Origin: Albifimbria verrucaria
Lineage: Eukaryota > Ascomycota > Sordariomycetes > Hypocreales > Stachybotryaceae
Assembly: GCA_020081605.1 (NCBI GenBank)
Contig: JAHREC010000013.1
Coordinates: 6,634,001 to 6,698,000 of the forward strand
Direction of reading: 5' to 3'
DNA: 64,000 nt
A program made the position numbers and the translations under genes. Every line of letters starts with the position of its first letter. Position 1 is the stretch's first letter. Positions 23,901 through 36,366 of the stretch are shown here, in pieces. Under the pieces are notes generated by a model. It was not told the origin of the DNA and did no database searches. It worked only from the letters and a program-made list of their open reading frames with translations.

Positions 23901-26900
23901 TTCTCCTTCCAAAGGCGGGCAATTGATACCAGCTCAGGCTCTGAAGGATTGATTCATTTCCGCCGCCAACGAGCAAGAGATCCTACCGAGGTAAGCAGTC
24001 CATTATCTGTACTATCAAAACTTAAACAGCCTAACATGCTCTAGTTTGACCTCGCTGTAGATGTGGAGGATCTTGGAGATAATGTGTCAATTGTCTTGGA
24101 GCATTGGCAGGACAGAATTTCCCGGGACTGGCCGGCAGTATTGCAGATACCTTCTCACAAGCAATTCTTTCCATAATCAACCACCCGCAGGAGGAATTGC
24201 GGCGCCTCGATCTGGCCGGACCAGGCAGTCTAGCCAAAATTCATCATTGGAACTCTTCTCCACCTCCAGCTCATGAAGTGTGCCTTCACCATGGATTCAA
24301 GGAGCAAGCCCTACGCCAACCAGGAGCTCCCGCTGTAAGCTCGTTTGATGGTGAATTAACCTACTCCGAGTTAGATACGGTTGCCACCAACTTGGCTGCT
24401 GAACTCCGAGATCGGGGAGTGACTCGTGGCATTATGGTCCCATTTATGTTCACGAAGTCGATATGGGCTATTGTCGGAATCCTCGCGATCCACAAGGCTG
24501 GTGGTGCCGCGGTACCTCTTGATCCCAAGGCACCGCGACAGAGACTAGAGACTATTGCCTCAGATACAGAAGCGACAATTTGCCTCGGTTTCCTGAATTT
24601 CAGTCCAACTTATCCGCCATCTTTTCTACCGTCATCGAGGTTGGCCCTTCTGCATTAGCAAGTACAAATGGGTCAGCCAGAATTGTGGATGACATATCCC
24701 AACCATCTGATCCGGCATTCGTCATCTTTACATCTGGCAGTACAGGTGTACCTAAAGGCTCGATCCTTGAACATGGATCGCTGAGTACAACTGCCGCCAA
24801 ATCCATGGATCCAATTAATATGAACTCCGATTCGCGCGTCTTGCACTTTGCATCATACACCTTCGATGTAAGCATAGAGGAGGTCTGCTTTACTCTGATG
24901 CGTGGTGGTTGTGTCTGCGTTGTATCTGAGGATGAGCGCTTCGATGACTTGGCTGGAGCAATGGATCGGCTACAAGTCACCTGGGCTGATCTCACACCAA
25001 CTGTAGCCGCAATGATAGCCCCGATGCAGTCCCATCTCTCAAAACACTAGTGACTGGAGGAGAATGGCTGACTCAAGCAGTTATCACGAAATGGGCTGAC
25101 AAGGTAGAGCTCTTCAATTCGTATGGTCCATCAGAGTGCTCTATATTCTGCTCGGCAACTGCAGCACCTCTAACCTCAACCTCCCATAAAGAGCACATCG
25201 GTGTGCCGCTGGGCAGTCGTGCCTGGATAGTTAATCCAGGTGATCACAGTCGTCTAGTCCCAGTCGGTGCAGTTGGTGAACTAGTTATTGAAGGGCGTAT
25301 TGTCGCCAGGGGCTACCTAAAGAACCCAGCTCAAACAAAAGCCCGGTTCTTTGGGTCTGCTCCATGGCTTCCCGAACCTCTTCCGGTCGGAAGTCAGCTG
25401 TATATGAGCGGTGATCTGGTAAGATACGAGGAAGATGGTTCATTGATCTTCGTTGGTCGTGAAGATGGACAGATAAAGCTTCATGGTCAACGCCTAGAGA
25501 TAGGCGAAATCGAGCACCAGCTGTCTTTGAAACTGGACCCGAAAGAGAAATCCTCTGTTCAAGTACTCACAGTACCTGGATCAACATCGCGCAAGGCTCT
25601 GGTTGCTTTCTTTACTGTCTCCCAGGATGGTTTCGATGAGCAAGACGGTCCTGTAGCAATAACAGAAAGCCTGCGAGACTTCCTGTTTAATCTTAAACAG
25701 GAGCTCGCCCAGGCGCTGCCGCCATACATGATCCCCTCCGTATACATTCCTCTCTTGAGGCTTCCCTACAGTCCGGCAGGAAAGGTAGACCGGAAGGTGC
25801 TCGCATCCTTGACTGGTGCCATAACAGAGTCTCAGTGGCTCCAATATTCTTTAGCGGGATCTCAAAAGTCTCTTCCTGCCACGGAATCAGAAAGAAAACT
25901 CCAGCAGCTGTGGGCAGACGTGCTTGGTATTGATGCCTCTCTCATCGGTCGGGATGATCATTTCTTTCATCTTGGTGGAGACTCAGTTCTCACCATCCAT
26001 CTGTCCGCAGCCATCCGCAAAATTGGTCTTTCTTTGTCTGCAAGCTTGATTTTCCAACACCCGACCCTCACGGATATGGCTTCAGCCCTTGAATTGAGGA
26101 ATAAGAACTTGGAGAATAAGAAAGAAGTTGAATACTTACCGTTTAGCCTTTTGGCACCTTCCACATCCATTGATGTACTGCTCAATGACGTCCAACCCTT
26201 GAGCTCTCTCAAGGATCGAATAGAGGACATTTATCCCTGCACGCCTCTCCAGCAAGGATTGTTCGCCCTCACATTGCGAGATCCAGGCGCATACACTCTA
26301 AGACGAATATATCAGCTACCCAAAACGCTGGACTTGGCCAAGTTTCAGAACGCCTGGCAACAGGTTGTAAATGAGACGCAAATCTTACGATCCCGCATAT
26401 TCTTCACTCCATCGCTCGAGGCCTACCAGGTGGTACTGAGAGAAGAAGAAATTGTGTGGGGCTCGTCTACAAGCCTACAGCAGTATCTCGCAGATGACAA
26501 CTCCAATCCACTCAAGGAACTGCAACCCTTGGCACGATATGCTATTGTTCAAGAGGACGACCATGCCTACTTTGTTTGGACTCTACACCACTCACTCTAT
26601 GACGGATGGTCAGATGGGCTTCTCTTAGACCGATTAAACTCGATATATCACCAGCGTCAAACACCACCTTCGGTCCCATTTCATCGCTTCATTCAGCACA
26701 TAAATGAGCGCAATCCAGAGAAAGTACACAAATTTTGGACCCAATACCTTGAGGGAACATCTACGATTCCCTTTCCTTCACGACCATCCGTGAGAGAATC
26801 ACCATTGCCTCCTGGTGTTATTTCTCTCAGCTTGCCGCTGGCTGCCCGAGAAAGCCAGAATGCGAACACTGCTACACTACTAAAAGCAGCTTGGGCTCTG

Positions 26901-29900
26901 GTTATATCGCAATACACTGATTCTCCCGATGTGATTTTCGGCCTGACATTGAGTGGACGCGACGTTGACATGCCAGATGTCGAAGCTGTCGCTGGGCCGA
27001 CAATCGCAACAGTCCCCTGCGGGTGGTATTAGACAGCAAATCTCCAATCTCGAGTTTGCTGGAGCAGATATACGCCACTGGTGTAGAATTGATAGACAAC
27101 CAGCATATTGGACTTCAGCAAATCCGCAACTTAAATGAAAATGCAAAGGCAGCTTGCAATTTCCAAAATCTTCTTATCATCCAGCCTGGTCAGTCGGAAA
27201 ATCCTTTAAATGCCTCGCTTGGCCTTGTTGAAGTTCGCGAAGCACCGAGAGATTTTACAGGGTATCCATTGGTACTAGAATGCTCAATGTCTGCGAGTGA
27301 AGTACATCTTCAAGCTTCTTACAACCATGAGGCTTTGTCGACGGACCAGGCTCGTCGGCTACTTCATCAGCTGCGTGCGGTCTTTAAACAGCTTGAGACT
27401 GGGTCGTCAGAACAGGCTGTTGGCGACATTGAACTATTCAGCGACTACGATGCGGCATTAGTAGGTCAATGGAATCAGCAGCCTCCTCTTACTGTTGAGC
27501 GCCGTGTGCACGATCTTATTCGAGAGCACTTGGATCTTGACCCTAGCAGGCAAGCCATTAGCGCTTGGGACGCATCTTTAACCTATCAACAGTTGCACGA
27601 GCGTACAGGTGTGCTGGCCAGTAAACTCATCGAGCGTGGTGTCGTCCCGGGAACCCCGTAGGATTTTCCCTCCCTCGTTCATCATGGTCTGTAGTTACTC
27701 TCCTTGCTATCGTGCAAGTCGGTGGCGTGTCTGTCTTTGTGGACCCTAAGTACAGCCAAGAGCGAATCCAACAGATTATCGACATCACGGATCTTAAGTA
27801 CATAATCACAGGAGATGAGTCTAATGACTTCATCGATGACCTTAGACTAGACAGAGTCGTCGTACCTCGTGAAGTGGGCACCACTACAGTCAAATCTCCG
27901 TTACAGCTTCCCCAGTTCCACGCGTCCGCAAGAGCTTACATCATCTTCACTTCTGGCAGTACAGGTGTGCCCAAAGGCGTCGCAGTTTCGCATGCCGCTC
28001 TTTCCACGAGTCTTACATCCCATGGAAAGGCAATGGGGATGGATCCGAGAAGTCGGATGCTGCATTATTCGTCTTATACATTCGATATATCTATCATGGA
28101 AATATTCACCACCCTTGGACTTGGCGGTTGCGTCTGTGTGCCCTCAGAAGAGGGCAGACTCACAAACCTTGCCATAGCCATTCAGACGTTGGGCGCTAAC
28201 ATGGCCATTCTAACACCGACAGTGGCGCGTCTGCTAAAGCCTCAAGATGTCCCCGGGTTAGAGACTCTCTACTTTATAGGTGAAGCGCCCCAGCAAGGTG
28301 ATGTCAGTCAGTGGACCGGAAATCTCAGCTTAATAAACACTTACGGTCCAGCTGAAGCAACTTTGATTGCTTCTGTGCACCCATATGTAGCAGGTGATGA
28401 TGCTCTCAATATTGGAGGCTCGTTGCCTGGAGGTACACTGTGGGTTGTTCGTGCTGACAATCACAACAAGTTAACTGCAGTCGGCGCAATTGGCGAGCTC
28501 CTAATTGAAGGTCCAATCCTCGCAGAGGGCTACATCAAGGAACCTCAGAAAACAGCCGACTCATTCATCAAGGACCCTACCTGGGCACAGCAGCTGAACC
28601 CCAATCACCTGGAGCATCGGCGGTTCTACAAGACAGGAGATCTAGTTCGCTACCAGGATAATGGAGAACTCGTCTACGTGGGCCGCAAAGACACACAGAT
28701 AAAGATCAATGGCCAACGTGTGGAAATTGCAGAGATCGAGCATCATATCCGCAATGCTCTTACTGAGCCCCTTGACATAATTGTCGATACTCTCAAAAAT
28801 CTAGAAAATGATCGGAATGAGCTTGTGGTATACTTCCAACCAACTCGCTCCAGATCCGATAAAGATACGCCATCTGCGACTCCTTTGCTGCTCTCGCCAA
28901 CGGCACCGAGGACTTTGCTAGACGTTAGAGACAAGCTTCTCACCAGACTACAAGCGCACATGGTACCTTCGCTATATATACCACTCTCAGTTCTCCCAAC
29001 GAATCAGAATGGTAAGATTGACCGCAAAGCACTGCGCCTAATAGGAACTGGTCTGAGTCCGAAGCAACGCGCCGATTACACTGTGCGACATCGTGGTGAC
29101 CCACGTCCACCATCAACCGCGATTGAATATGCCCTTCAAAGCACTGGAGCCGGATCCTGGGTGTTCCGCGTGAGCAGATTGGCGCGGACGACAGTTTCAT
29201 CCAGCTCGGAGGTGATTCCCTGACAGCAATTCGGTTGGTTGCAGCAGTCCGTGAAGAACAGCTCATCCTGTCTATCAAGGATGTTTTCCTTCATTCGAAG
29301 TTATCAAGCATGGCCCAGAGGGTTCAAGTGGAGGACATCAATATTAATACAGATACTGCTCAAGATACTTCCAGATCCAGTGTCGAGCCCTTCTCTTTAC
29401 TGGCTCCAGGCGCGGAAGTAAATCGCCTACTGGTAGAGTTGGAGCAAACGTGGCAGTTGACCAAAGACATTGTGGAGGACATTTACCCGGCAACTCCGCT
29501 ACAGGAAGGGCTTCTGGCGGTGACGATGAGCCAGAATAGCACTTATGTCAACAAAGAAGCGTACCAGATCCCCGATAATATCGACGCTGATCGATTTGCT
29601 TCTGCGGTTGAGTCGCTAATCCAGCGACACCCAATCTTGCGAACGCGCATCATTCCCACCACATCATGGGGCTCGTGCCAAGTCGTCGTAAAGGAGTTCC
29701 AACCTGTGTCACGCATCCATGCCCCAGACTTGGAAACTTATTTGCAGAAGTTGCCAGCCACGAAGGTGGGACAGTTCGGAGAGAAACTAGTCACCGCAAC
29801 GATTGTAAACGATGATTCCGGTCGAGCGTACTTCTTATGGACCGCACATCACTCTGCTTACGATGCTTGGACAATCTCTCTTTTCTGGAAAGAGCTGAAA

Positions 29901-32900
29901 GAGCTATATCATGCAAGATCATTAACTTCTCGCCCTCCATTCAGTGCCTTTGTCGCACACCTGCGTCACACCAACACTCCAGCATTAGACGATTTCTGGC
30001 GCCAGTACCTAGCAGGGCGGCTCCTACTGTCTTCCCACAGCCCCCATCTACCTTGCCCTCATCCCATATAACACGCGCTTCAAAGAGCATTTCCCATACT
30101 GCCGACTTGGGTCACGAGCTGCCGTCTAGCTCTACGCTCCCAACGATTATTCGAGCTGCCTGGGCGTTGCTTCTATCGTCCTACGCCGATAGCCGTAACT
30201 CAGACGTTGTATTCAATATTACCCAGTCTGGGCGAAACGTCCCAATCCCTGGCATTGCCGAGATGTTCGGCCCTACTATAACAACTCTACCGTATCGCCT
30301 CCGCTGGGAGCCAGACACCACTATTGGCAGTTTCTTGTCAAGGATTCAATCCGAAGCCCTGGATCTCATTCCATACGAGCAGGTAGGCCTTCAACGAATC
30401 CGTGGTCTCAGCGCCGACTGTCAGGCATCATGCGACGCAACGAACTTGCTTGTGATACACCGTGCCGATTCTGCTCAGTCTGATCGTCTTGGCCTACGAA
30501 AGCTCAGTTTGACAGGCAGCACGGACTCGTTCCTCTCATATGCACTAGCCATGGAGTGTACCATAGATGGTGGTACTATCCACATTTATACGTCTTATGA
30601 CCCTGATATCATACCATTGTACCAAACGAAGCGCGTTGTCCAGCAGTTTGATCATCTCATTCGGCAGCTGTGTGAAGCCTCGTCCAATAAACTTGTCCGC
30701 GAATTAAATGCGTTCAGTCCAGCGGACAGAGAAGAATTGACAAGCTTATACAATCATCCAATACCCGCAGTCGAGAAGTCTATCCCCATAGTGTTCGCAG
30801 AACAGGTTACCCTGGCGCCTAATGCACTGGCTATCGACTCTCAGCATGGCATACGGTTTACATACGCCGAGTTAGACCGCATCAGCGATGGTATTGCCCA
30901 CCGCCTAGTATCCTTGGGTGTGCTTCCAGATGACAGGGTGGCATGGTGTTCCGAGAAATCTCCTTGGACGGTTGTCGGCCTCGTTGCCATCGCTAAAGCC
31001 GGCGGGACTGTGATATTCCTTGACCCATCTCATCCTCCCTCTCGCCGAGAAGAGCTCATTAAGGCGAGCCAGCCCCGCGTCATACTAGCTGTTCCCCACA
31101 CGATCAATTATTCCACTCCTCAGATGATGCAATCCCACTCATCACTATTGATAGCAGTTCGGTCAGCAAACTTAATGACCGGTCGCTTGTTCCTCCAACA
31201 AGCTCAATAAGTCCTGATTTGGGCCTCTATGTACAATTTACTTCGGGAAGCACTGGAACTCCAAAGGGTGTATAGTAGAGCACCGAAATTTCCTGAGCTC
31301 CGCAGCCATTTACACCAAAATTTCACGACTCAGCCAAGGCACGCGTGTGTTCCAAATCTCGTCTTACAGTTTTGATATCGCGTTGTTGGAGACGTTGGCA
31401 GCTTTGACCGTCGGAGCGTGCGTGTGCGTGCCTAGGGATGAGGCTCGTCTTGGCAATCTCACTCAAGCCATCAATGATCTCCAGGTCAATTGGGCTATCT
31501 TGACTCCCTCTTTAGCGAGAACTCTCCCCGTCCAAGAAGTACCCACACTCCAGGATCTTGTGCTTGCAGGAGAAGCTCCTTCGGCCTCTGATGTACAGAT
31601 GTGGCGCTCTTCGCCTTCCCTGTTCGTCTTTATAATGGCTATGGCCCTGCCGAGTGCGCCGTCTTGGTGACCGCCAAACTGATCACCCACCCAGACTCAG
31701 CAAGCGAGCTCGGAAAGTCCCTGGCATCTAGAAACTGGATCGTTGATCCCCAAGACTCGCAAAAATTAGCACCACTCGGTGCTATAGGCGAACTGCTCGT
31801 TGAAGGTCCGATTGTCGGGCGTGGATATCTCAATGATCCGGCCCGTACCGCCGCGGCTTTTATTCGCCCTCCACAGTGGCTCAAAGAGATTAGAACTACA
31901 ATTGAAGACGACTCCAGTCACCGAGTTTACCTTACCGGCGACCTTGTTCGGTCCACAAGTGACGGCAGCATTAGCTACATAGGTCGCAAAGACACTCAGG
32001 TTAAGATCCGAGGCCAACGTGTGGAGCTTGGCGAGATCGAGCACCGCCTAGGAGCACATGATGGAATCGAAAACTCGGCTGTGGTTTATCCAAGTAACGG
32101 CCCATGCAAGAATCAACTTGTCGGTTTCGTTTCTCTGCCCGAGCAAAATTCGGCTGAGCAAAAACCAGGCTCTATTTCGCTACTTTCTGGCGTAGTCTTA
32201 TCAAATGCTTTGACTGTAATACGTCATGCAGAGTCTTCACTTACAAGCCAGCTGCCATCCTACATGGTTCCATCACTCTGGATCCCCTTGTTGTCTATTC
32301 CACTTTCACCATCTGGTAAGGTCGACCGTCATGCTCTTGTTAGGTGGCTTGCTACTGTAGATGGAAATACCTTGAGCGAGCTCGCAAGTCTAGGGCAAGA
32401 TCAGAGCAACAATGTCAGAGCATGGACCCCAGCGGAGGAAACCCTCAGATCAATATGGAGTAAAGTGGTTGGTGTCCCGTCCAGCCGAATAACGCTCAAC
32501 AGCTCCTTCGTACGGCTAGGGGCAATTCGCTATCTGCCATGCAGGTAGCTGGCCTAGCCCGCAACGCACATCTTTATATACCTGTGCCTGCTGTCCTGCG
32601 AACCAAATCACTAGAAGAGCTTGCAGCCAGTGCAACACCTATCGCGGCTAAGACCGTAGCCTCCCCCGCAGTGTGGTTGGAAAACCATTTCCACTATCTC
32701 CTATGCAGCAATTCTACGAACATTTTGCGCTGGGCGATGATGAACTATCTCGAAGCACGAATCAGCAATTTCACTATGCTTTCTCTTTCCGACCTACAAC
32801 ACGGATCGGCTTGCCTGATATTGAAAGAGCTATCCAAAGGATTGTTACGTTGCATCCGTTGCTTCGCGCTCGATTCCGTCTTGAAGGCCAGGGGTCATCA

Positions 32901-34029
32901 CGGCGACACGTGCAAGAGATTACAGACAATGTCACCGACTCTTATCGTGTGCAGAGCCATCATTATCCTCATATTGAAGAAGCTAGATCTGCACTGGACC
33001 ATAGCCGCACTAGTCTTAACATCTACTCAGGACCATTGGTAGCTGCAGATCTTGTTGACACCACATCAGATCAAGTTCTTTTCCTCACGATACACCATTT
33101 GGTGACGGATATGATCTCGTGGAATATTATTCTAGATGACCTTGAAAATCTTCTAAGCGACAAAGAACTTCCTGACCAGGAGTCTTACCCCTTTCAATCT
33201 TGGTGCGAGGTGCAAACCGAAGCTGCCCAGACCTTAGATCCATCGACAGTCCTCCCCTTCAAAGTCCCTGAAGCCGATTTCAATTATTGGAAGGCTAGTG
33301 GTCAGCCAAATCTTCTGCAGGATTTAATTGGTGAACAGATCCAACTTAGTGCAGCTGCAACCGCAAGTCTCGTAGCACTCGGTGATCGCTTTGATGTGCA
33401 GGATCTCGTCACAGCTGCCCTTGTCTATTCATTTGGCCTAGTCTTTACCGACCGGTCACCACCGACGGTCTTTCGTTACGGCCACGGCCGAGATGTGCCA
33501 CTGAGATCTGAGGTTGACCTGTCGCGGACAGTCGGCTGGCTTACAACAATCACTCCGTTGCATGTAAATATTAACAAAGGAGAGAACCTGTCAACAATTG
33601 TTGAACGTACCGGAGCGACTCGAGCATCAATTCCCGACAATGGGTTGCCGTACTTTATCTCCCGACATTGTACCACTGAAGGTGCAGCTGCGTTCCAAAG
33701 TCATTATCAGATCGAAGTGCTGCTGAACTACCTCGGCTCCGGCGTCCATGGGGAGCCAAAGGTTCTGATAGTGACTCTTCCCAAACAAGCAAAACCACCC
33801 TTCTTGAGCGCTTCCGTGCGTTTAGAGACTCTTCAGAAGGTGGCCTTGGTGCTCGCGGTAAGCCTGTGCGCCGCTTTGCTCTCTTTAGTATACAAGCTCA
33901 GGTCACTGATGGCCAATTGGTGCTCCAATTTGAATGGAATAAAAGATGTCTAACCAAGATAAGATCTTTGCATGGGTTAAAGAGTTACGAACTGTTTTAG
34001 AAGAAGGCTCTTTTGTGGATAATATTTAG
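14191..34029 (+). CDS. Five-module non-ribosomal peptide synthetase
   Basis: Giant NRPS of about 6,580 residues once about 27 one-base frame breaks are bridged. Domain order: C-terminal half of a C domain, A1-T1-E1, C2-A2-T2-E2, C3-A3-T3, C4-A4-T4, C5-A5-T5-E5. Two introns keep the frame: 14668-14716 (GTAAGT...GTAG) and 23991-24044 (GTAAGC...CTAG). Carrier-protein cores are AGGDSIS, LGGDSIS, LGGDSVL, LGGDSLT and LGGNSLS, all with the phosphopantetheinyl Ser. The start ATG at 14191 follows CAAAA. The reading frame ends with an E-domain tail containing KIFAWVKELRTVLEEGS and TAG at 34027-34029. There is no thioesterase, reductase or terminal C domain. Three E domains predict up to three D-residues, at positions 1, 2 and 5. 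A2 is decayed and E1 altered (see separate entries). The frame breaks sit in homopolymers and are most likely assembly errors. The product is unknown; I do not recognise a characterised synthetase. Confidence 0.92.
14931..18250 (+). other. NRPS module 1: A1-T1-E1 (E1 core motif altered)
   Basis: A1 carries FTSGSTGKSKG (A3, about 15400), FTFDVS-like A4, NSYGPAE (A5, about 15790), YKTGDLVR (A7, about 16110) and RGQRTELGDIEHH (A8, about 16190), so it looks functional. T1 reads SAGGDSISAMQ (about 16710). E1 follows with LTPMQEQHF and SFNQGF, but its E2 motif is AHQLVVDLVSWR (about 17258) where family members have HHxxxD. The second His, the general base, is replaced by Gln (codon CAG). Frame changes near 15051, 15688, 16838 and 17438 lie in short G or C runs. 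As first module it should select residue 1. Epimerisation of that residue is doubtful. Confidence 0.8.
18251..22840 (+). other. NRPS module 2: C2-A2(decayed)-T2-E2
   Basis: C2 has SPMQEGLLL and the core INHTIFDG (about 18731), keeping the second His and the Asp-Gly. A2 (19640-21190) has lost key motifs. The A3 loop reads LTSGPNDGSKPVLL instead of FTSGSTGxPKG, and no NSYGPTE is found. A7 FKTGDLVR survives, but the A8 segment that should read GRxxxQVKxRG is replaced by DRTAHAKADSFAQ. The domain is therefore unlikely to adenylate. T2 is intact (LGGDSISAIQ, about 21350). E2 is intact with AAHHLVIDHVSWR (about 21900) and VFNYLGRYQ (about 22530). Since T2 and E2 are kept, T2 may be loaded by another A domain, or the module may be skipped. 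Confidence 0.75.
22841..26110 (+). other. NRPS module 3: C3-A3-T3
   Basis: C3 begins at YPSTPIQTGLLIS and has the core MNHAISDG (about 23295). The 54-nt intron 23991-24044 sits between PTE and FDLAVDVEDL in this domain. A3 shows FTSGSTGVPKGS (about 24728), YTFDVSIEEV, NSYGPSECS (about 25120), YMSGDLVRYEEDG (about 25400) and HGQRLEIGEIEHQ (about 25480). T3 reads FHLGGDSVLTIHL (about 25970). All core residues are present and no E domain follows, so an L-residue is expected at position 3. Confidence 0.82.
26111..29340 (+). other. NRPS module 4: C4-A4-T4
   Basis: C4 has IYPCTPLQQGLFALT and a canonical WTLHHSLYDGWS core (about 26580). A4 shows FTSGSTGVPKGV (about 27950), YTFDISIMEIF, NTYGPAEATL (about 28340), YKTGDLVRYQDNG (about 28630) and NGQRVEIAEIEHH (about 28710). 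T4 reads IQLGGDSLTAIRL, where one missing A near 29110 breaks the frame. There is no E domain. The module looks fully functional. Confidence 0.82.
29341..34029 (+). other. NRPS module 5: C5-A5-T5 with terminal E5
   Basis: C5 has IYPATPLQEGLLAVT and the core TAHHSAYDAWTI (about 29840), with the final Gly of HHxxxDG changed to Ala, as in some active domains. A5 shows FTSGSTGTPKGV (about 31240), NGYGPAECA (about 31640), YLTGDLVR and RGQRVELGEIEHR (about 32010). T5 reads LGGNSLSAMQ, repaired at a GGGG run near 32521. E5 has FPLSPMQQF, TIHHLVTDMISW (about 33094), GHGRD and LNYLGS (about 33725). The protein then ends. A chain-terminating E domain predicts a D-configured C-terminal residue and release by an enzyme in trans. 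Confidence 0.82.
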
Positions 34030-34733
34030 ATAGATTATACGACGTTTAGATAGCAATTATAAGAGTATTTTGCTAGAGACAAAACAATACCATTCACTGC
34101 ATATGCATCAGGGAGACTCGGTGCGCTGGTGGGCATTAATTTACAAAACATGCTCAACTGGCTCGGTTTAATCATCGAAGAGCGACCATGTACTTGGGCT
34201 TCCAGAGTCGCCCTCTATCTTCTCACAATGTGTCTCCTGTGTGATCTCAATGGGGCCGCATTGTGTCCAATTGGACGCTTCTAACTCAGTTCAGTCTACA
34301 TTTCCATCAAGAAAAATATCTAGCTCCTGTTCATCGTGCAGCCAACTTTGACGGTGCTGGATGCGCTGTCGGTGGTATTTATTAGTTGCAGTGATTCAGC
34401 TAAATTCTCCATTTCAAGAATCACTATGAGAAAACAGACACACGGGAATGCGGTGACAGTCCTCCATCATATCCACTCATGGCAGCAAAGTCTATCCATA
34501 TATTTACGTGTAACCCAGTGCCGGAACTTCACCCGGTGTTGGGTTATTCTATGCTGGAGAAGATCTGAGTATATGTTGAACAACCTATGCGAGAGAGTAA
34601 AGATTCGGAGATTACATTGAGAGCGAATGTTTGCTACGTCCGCCAACTAAGCTGATTTTATAGTCATTTGGCCCATCCTAAGAAATGAGACAAACACAAA
34701 AACCTTGCTACAGTTCACTAAGCGCTATACCAC
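34030..34733. other. Intergenic region after the NRPS
   Basis: Convergent 3' ends of the NRPS (plus) and the D123-like gene (minus) face each other here. A 94-aa open frame at 34336-34620 has no recognisable content. Nothing else is supported. Confidence 0.4.
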
Positions 34734-35918
34734 CTACCTCGGAGAGGAAGCTTCGCTCGCTCTTTCATCTCCAAACGGTCTCCATCGTTGGCATCGTTGG
34801 CATACTTCTGGCGTAGTCTTCTTCAGAACCAACCGGTCGGGCTCGTTCACCCGGTTCTGCTCCTCAGGCGCTGACTTTTCCGTCGATTGGCTAGTCTCCA
34901 ACGCCTCGTGTTGCTTGTCCTGTCTGCCGTTATTTGCGGCGCCTCTACCCTGTTCCGCAACCTCCCAATCATCGACGACCCGGACTGTGATGCCCGGTTG
35001 ATTGTCGTAGAGAATATCAGTGTCATTGACTCAATGGAAGAGATCGCTGCCTGTGTTGAGATGCGCATCGAACCCGTGGAACTCGGTGGCATCACGTTGA
35101 TGTCCATGGTACACGTGTCAAAGGGCAGATGCGCCTTGACCTTATCCCAAACACTGGTGATGGCAGGCACGAAACCATCGGAGTATCTCTCACGCCAACC
35201 CATCCTCTCCCACCACACGTCCTGGCTCACCGCAGTGATACGACGTCCACAGCAGAAGACACGAGTCTCACGCGCTAGCTCAATGTGGGAGCCCATCTCT
35301 GGATAATGATGGCTTCGCCCGGGTCGGCAGCCCAGATGTGCTCCGAGATCGGTAGCAGACGGCCGACGGAGGGGCGACTGGTAAGGAACTGGCGGAGAAT
35401 CAACTCGGCATCCGGGGCGAGCGGATCAGGCTTGGTCGTCGGCACGTTCAACGCAAAGCTGCCCTTCGTAGAGGTGGCGCTAAGACGGACAAAGATTTTG
35501 TCGTTTGGTGCGAGCTTAGTTTCGTCCAGAATACATTGAATGGCCTCCAGCACGGCCTTCCCGTCGGGTGATTGCAACGCAGCATCCAGACCCGAATGCA
35601 AGAGAGTGTCAAGAACGACGGAGAGGCGGTCCAGAAGTTCGTGGCTTGTTAGGGTAATGCTCAGGACCTCGATTGCCATGTACGGCGCCAGCTTTGGGCT
35701 GTACCGGAGATGCGACATGTAGCGGTTGTTGGCTTCCGCATAGAGAGCGTCGAACTCGTTCGTGCCGGCGCTGACGGCTTCGCCCCAGGGTGGAGTCCAT
35801 GGTGGTTATGAGAGTTGACCAAGGCGGAGTGGCGGAATAGGTCTTTGGCTGCCGGGAGAGTAGTGGTGCAGACGTGGGAGCTTCTGAACTCGACAACAAT
35901 GGGGCCGTGGGATGCCAT
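34734..35918 (-). pseudogene. D123-like ATP-grasp gene with in-frame nonsense codon
   Basis: The protein resembles the cell-division-cycle 123 (D123) ATP-grasp family. Visible parts in order are MASHGPIVVEFRSSHV at the start (35918), KIFVRLSATSTKGSF (nucleotide-binding strand), EAIIIQRW, ARETRVFCCGRRITAVSQ (like EFRxFVxxxxIxxISQ) and a late segment with FHGFDAH...GSDLFH. There a TGA at 35031-35033 stands where relatives tend to have Trp (TGG to TGA, a single substitution). Several frame changes also occur (near 35790, 35275 and 35110). The indels may be sequencing artefacts, but the nonsense codon is not a homopolymer error. Whether it belongs to the NRPS cluster is unknown. The family assignment is by pattern only. 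Confidence 0.5.
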
Positions 35919-36366
35919 TGTGAGCTCGATTCTTGACCCCTGGAACTACTTGCACTGGCTTAGGTTTCCCCTGATTGCTCGGGACAAGACGACGGTATGC
36001 TTATCTTTTGCACTGGATGTGGATGATGGCGATGCGTGAGAGCTGCATGAAGCTAGCAAGATACGCTTCGTAGCGGAAGGCAATCCTCTATCCCCTTTTT
36101 ATAATCGCCACATGGCAGATCAAAGCCTACTACGCGGGAAGATGCACATTTGCAAGAGTTATTTGATCTTCGTTAGAGTGCATGTTTCGTACAAGTACCG
36201 AAAGATACAGGAGAGCGAATATAGATTGTTACTAATAGACCTATCGGAATACCTAATACAGAGACCGGTCTCACTGCCAGAACTCCAAAGTCTTCCTACT
36301 TGACAGCCCGTGGGATCGGCAGACCAACCCTTTGAAGCTGACGGCTTGTTAATGAATACGGTCGAA

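Noticed and set aside
34783..34806. Two-copy repeat of TCGTTGGCA
   Set aside because: Too short to mean anything; it is within the C-terminal end of the D123-like gene.
34887..35306. 139-aa plus-strand open frame
   Set aside because: It is antisense to the D123-like gene, whose minus-strand motifs are recognisable. It has no own domain.
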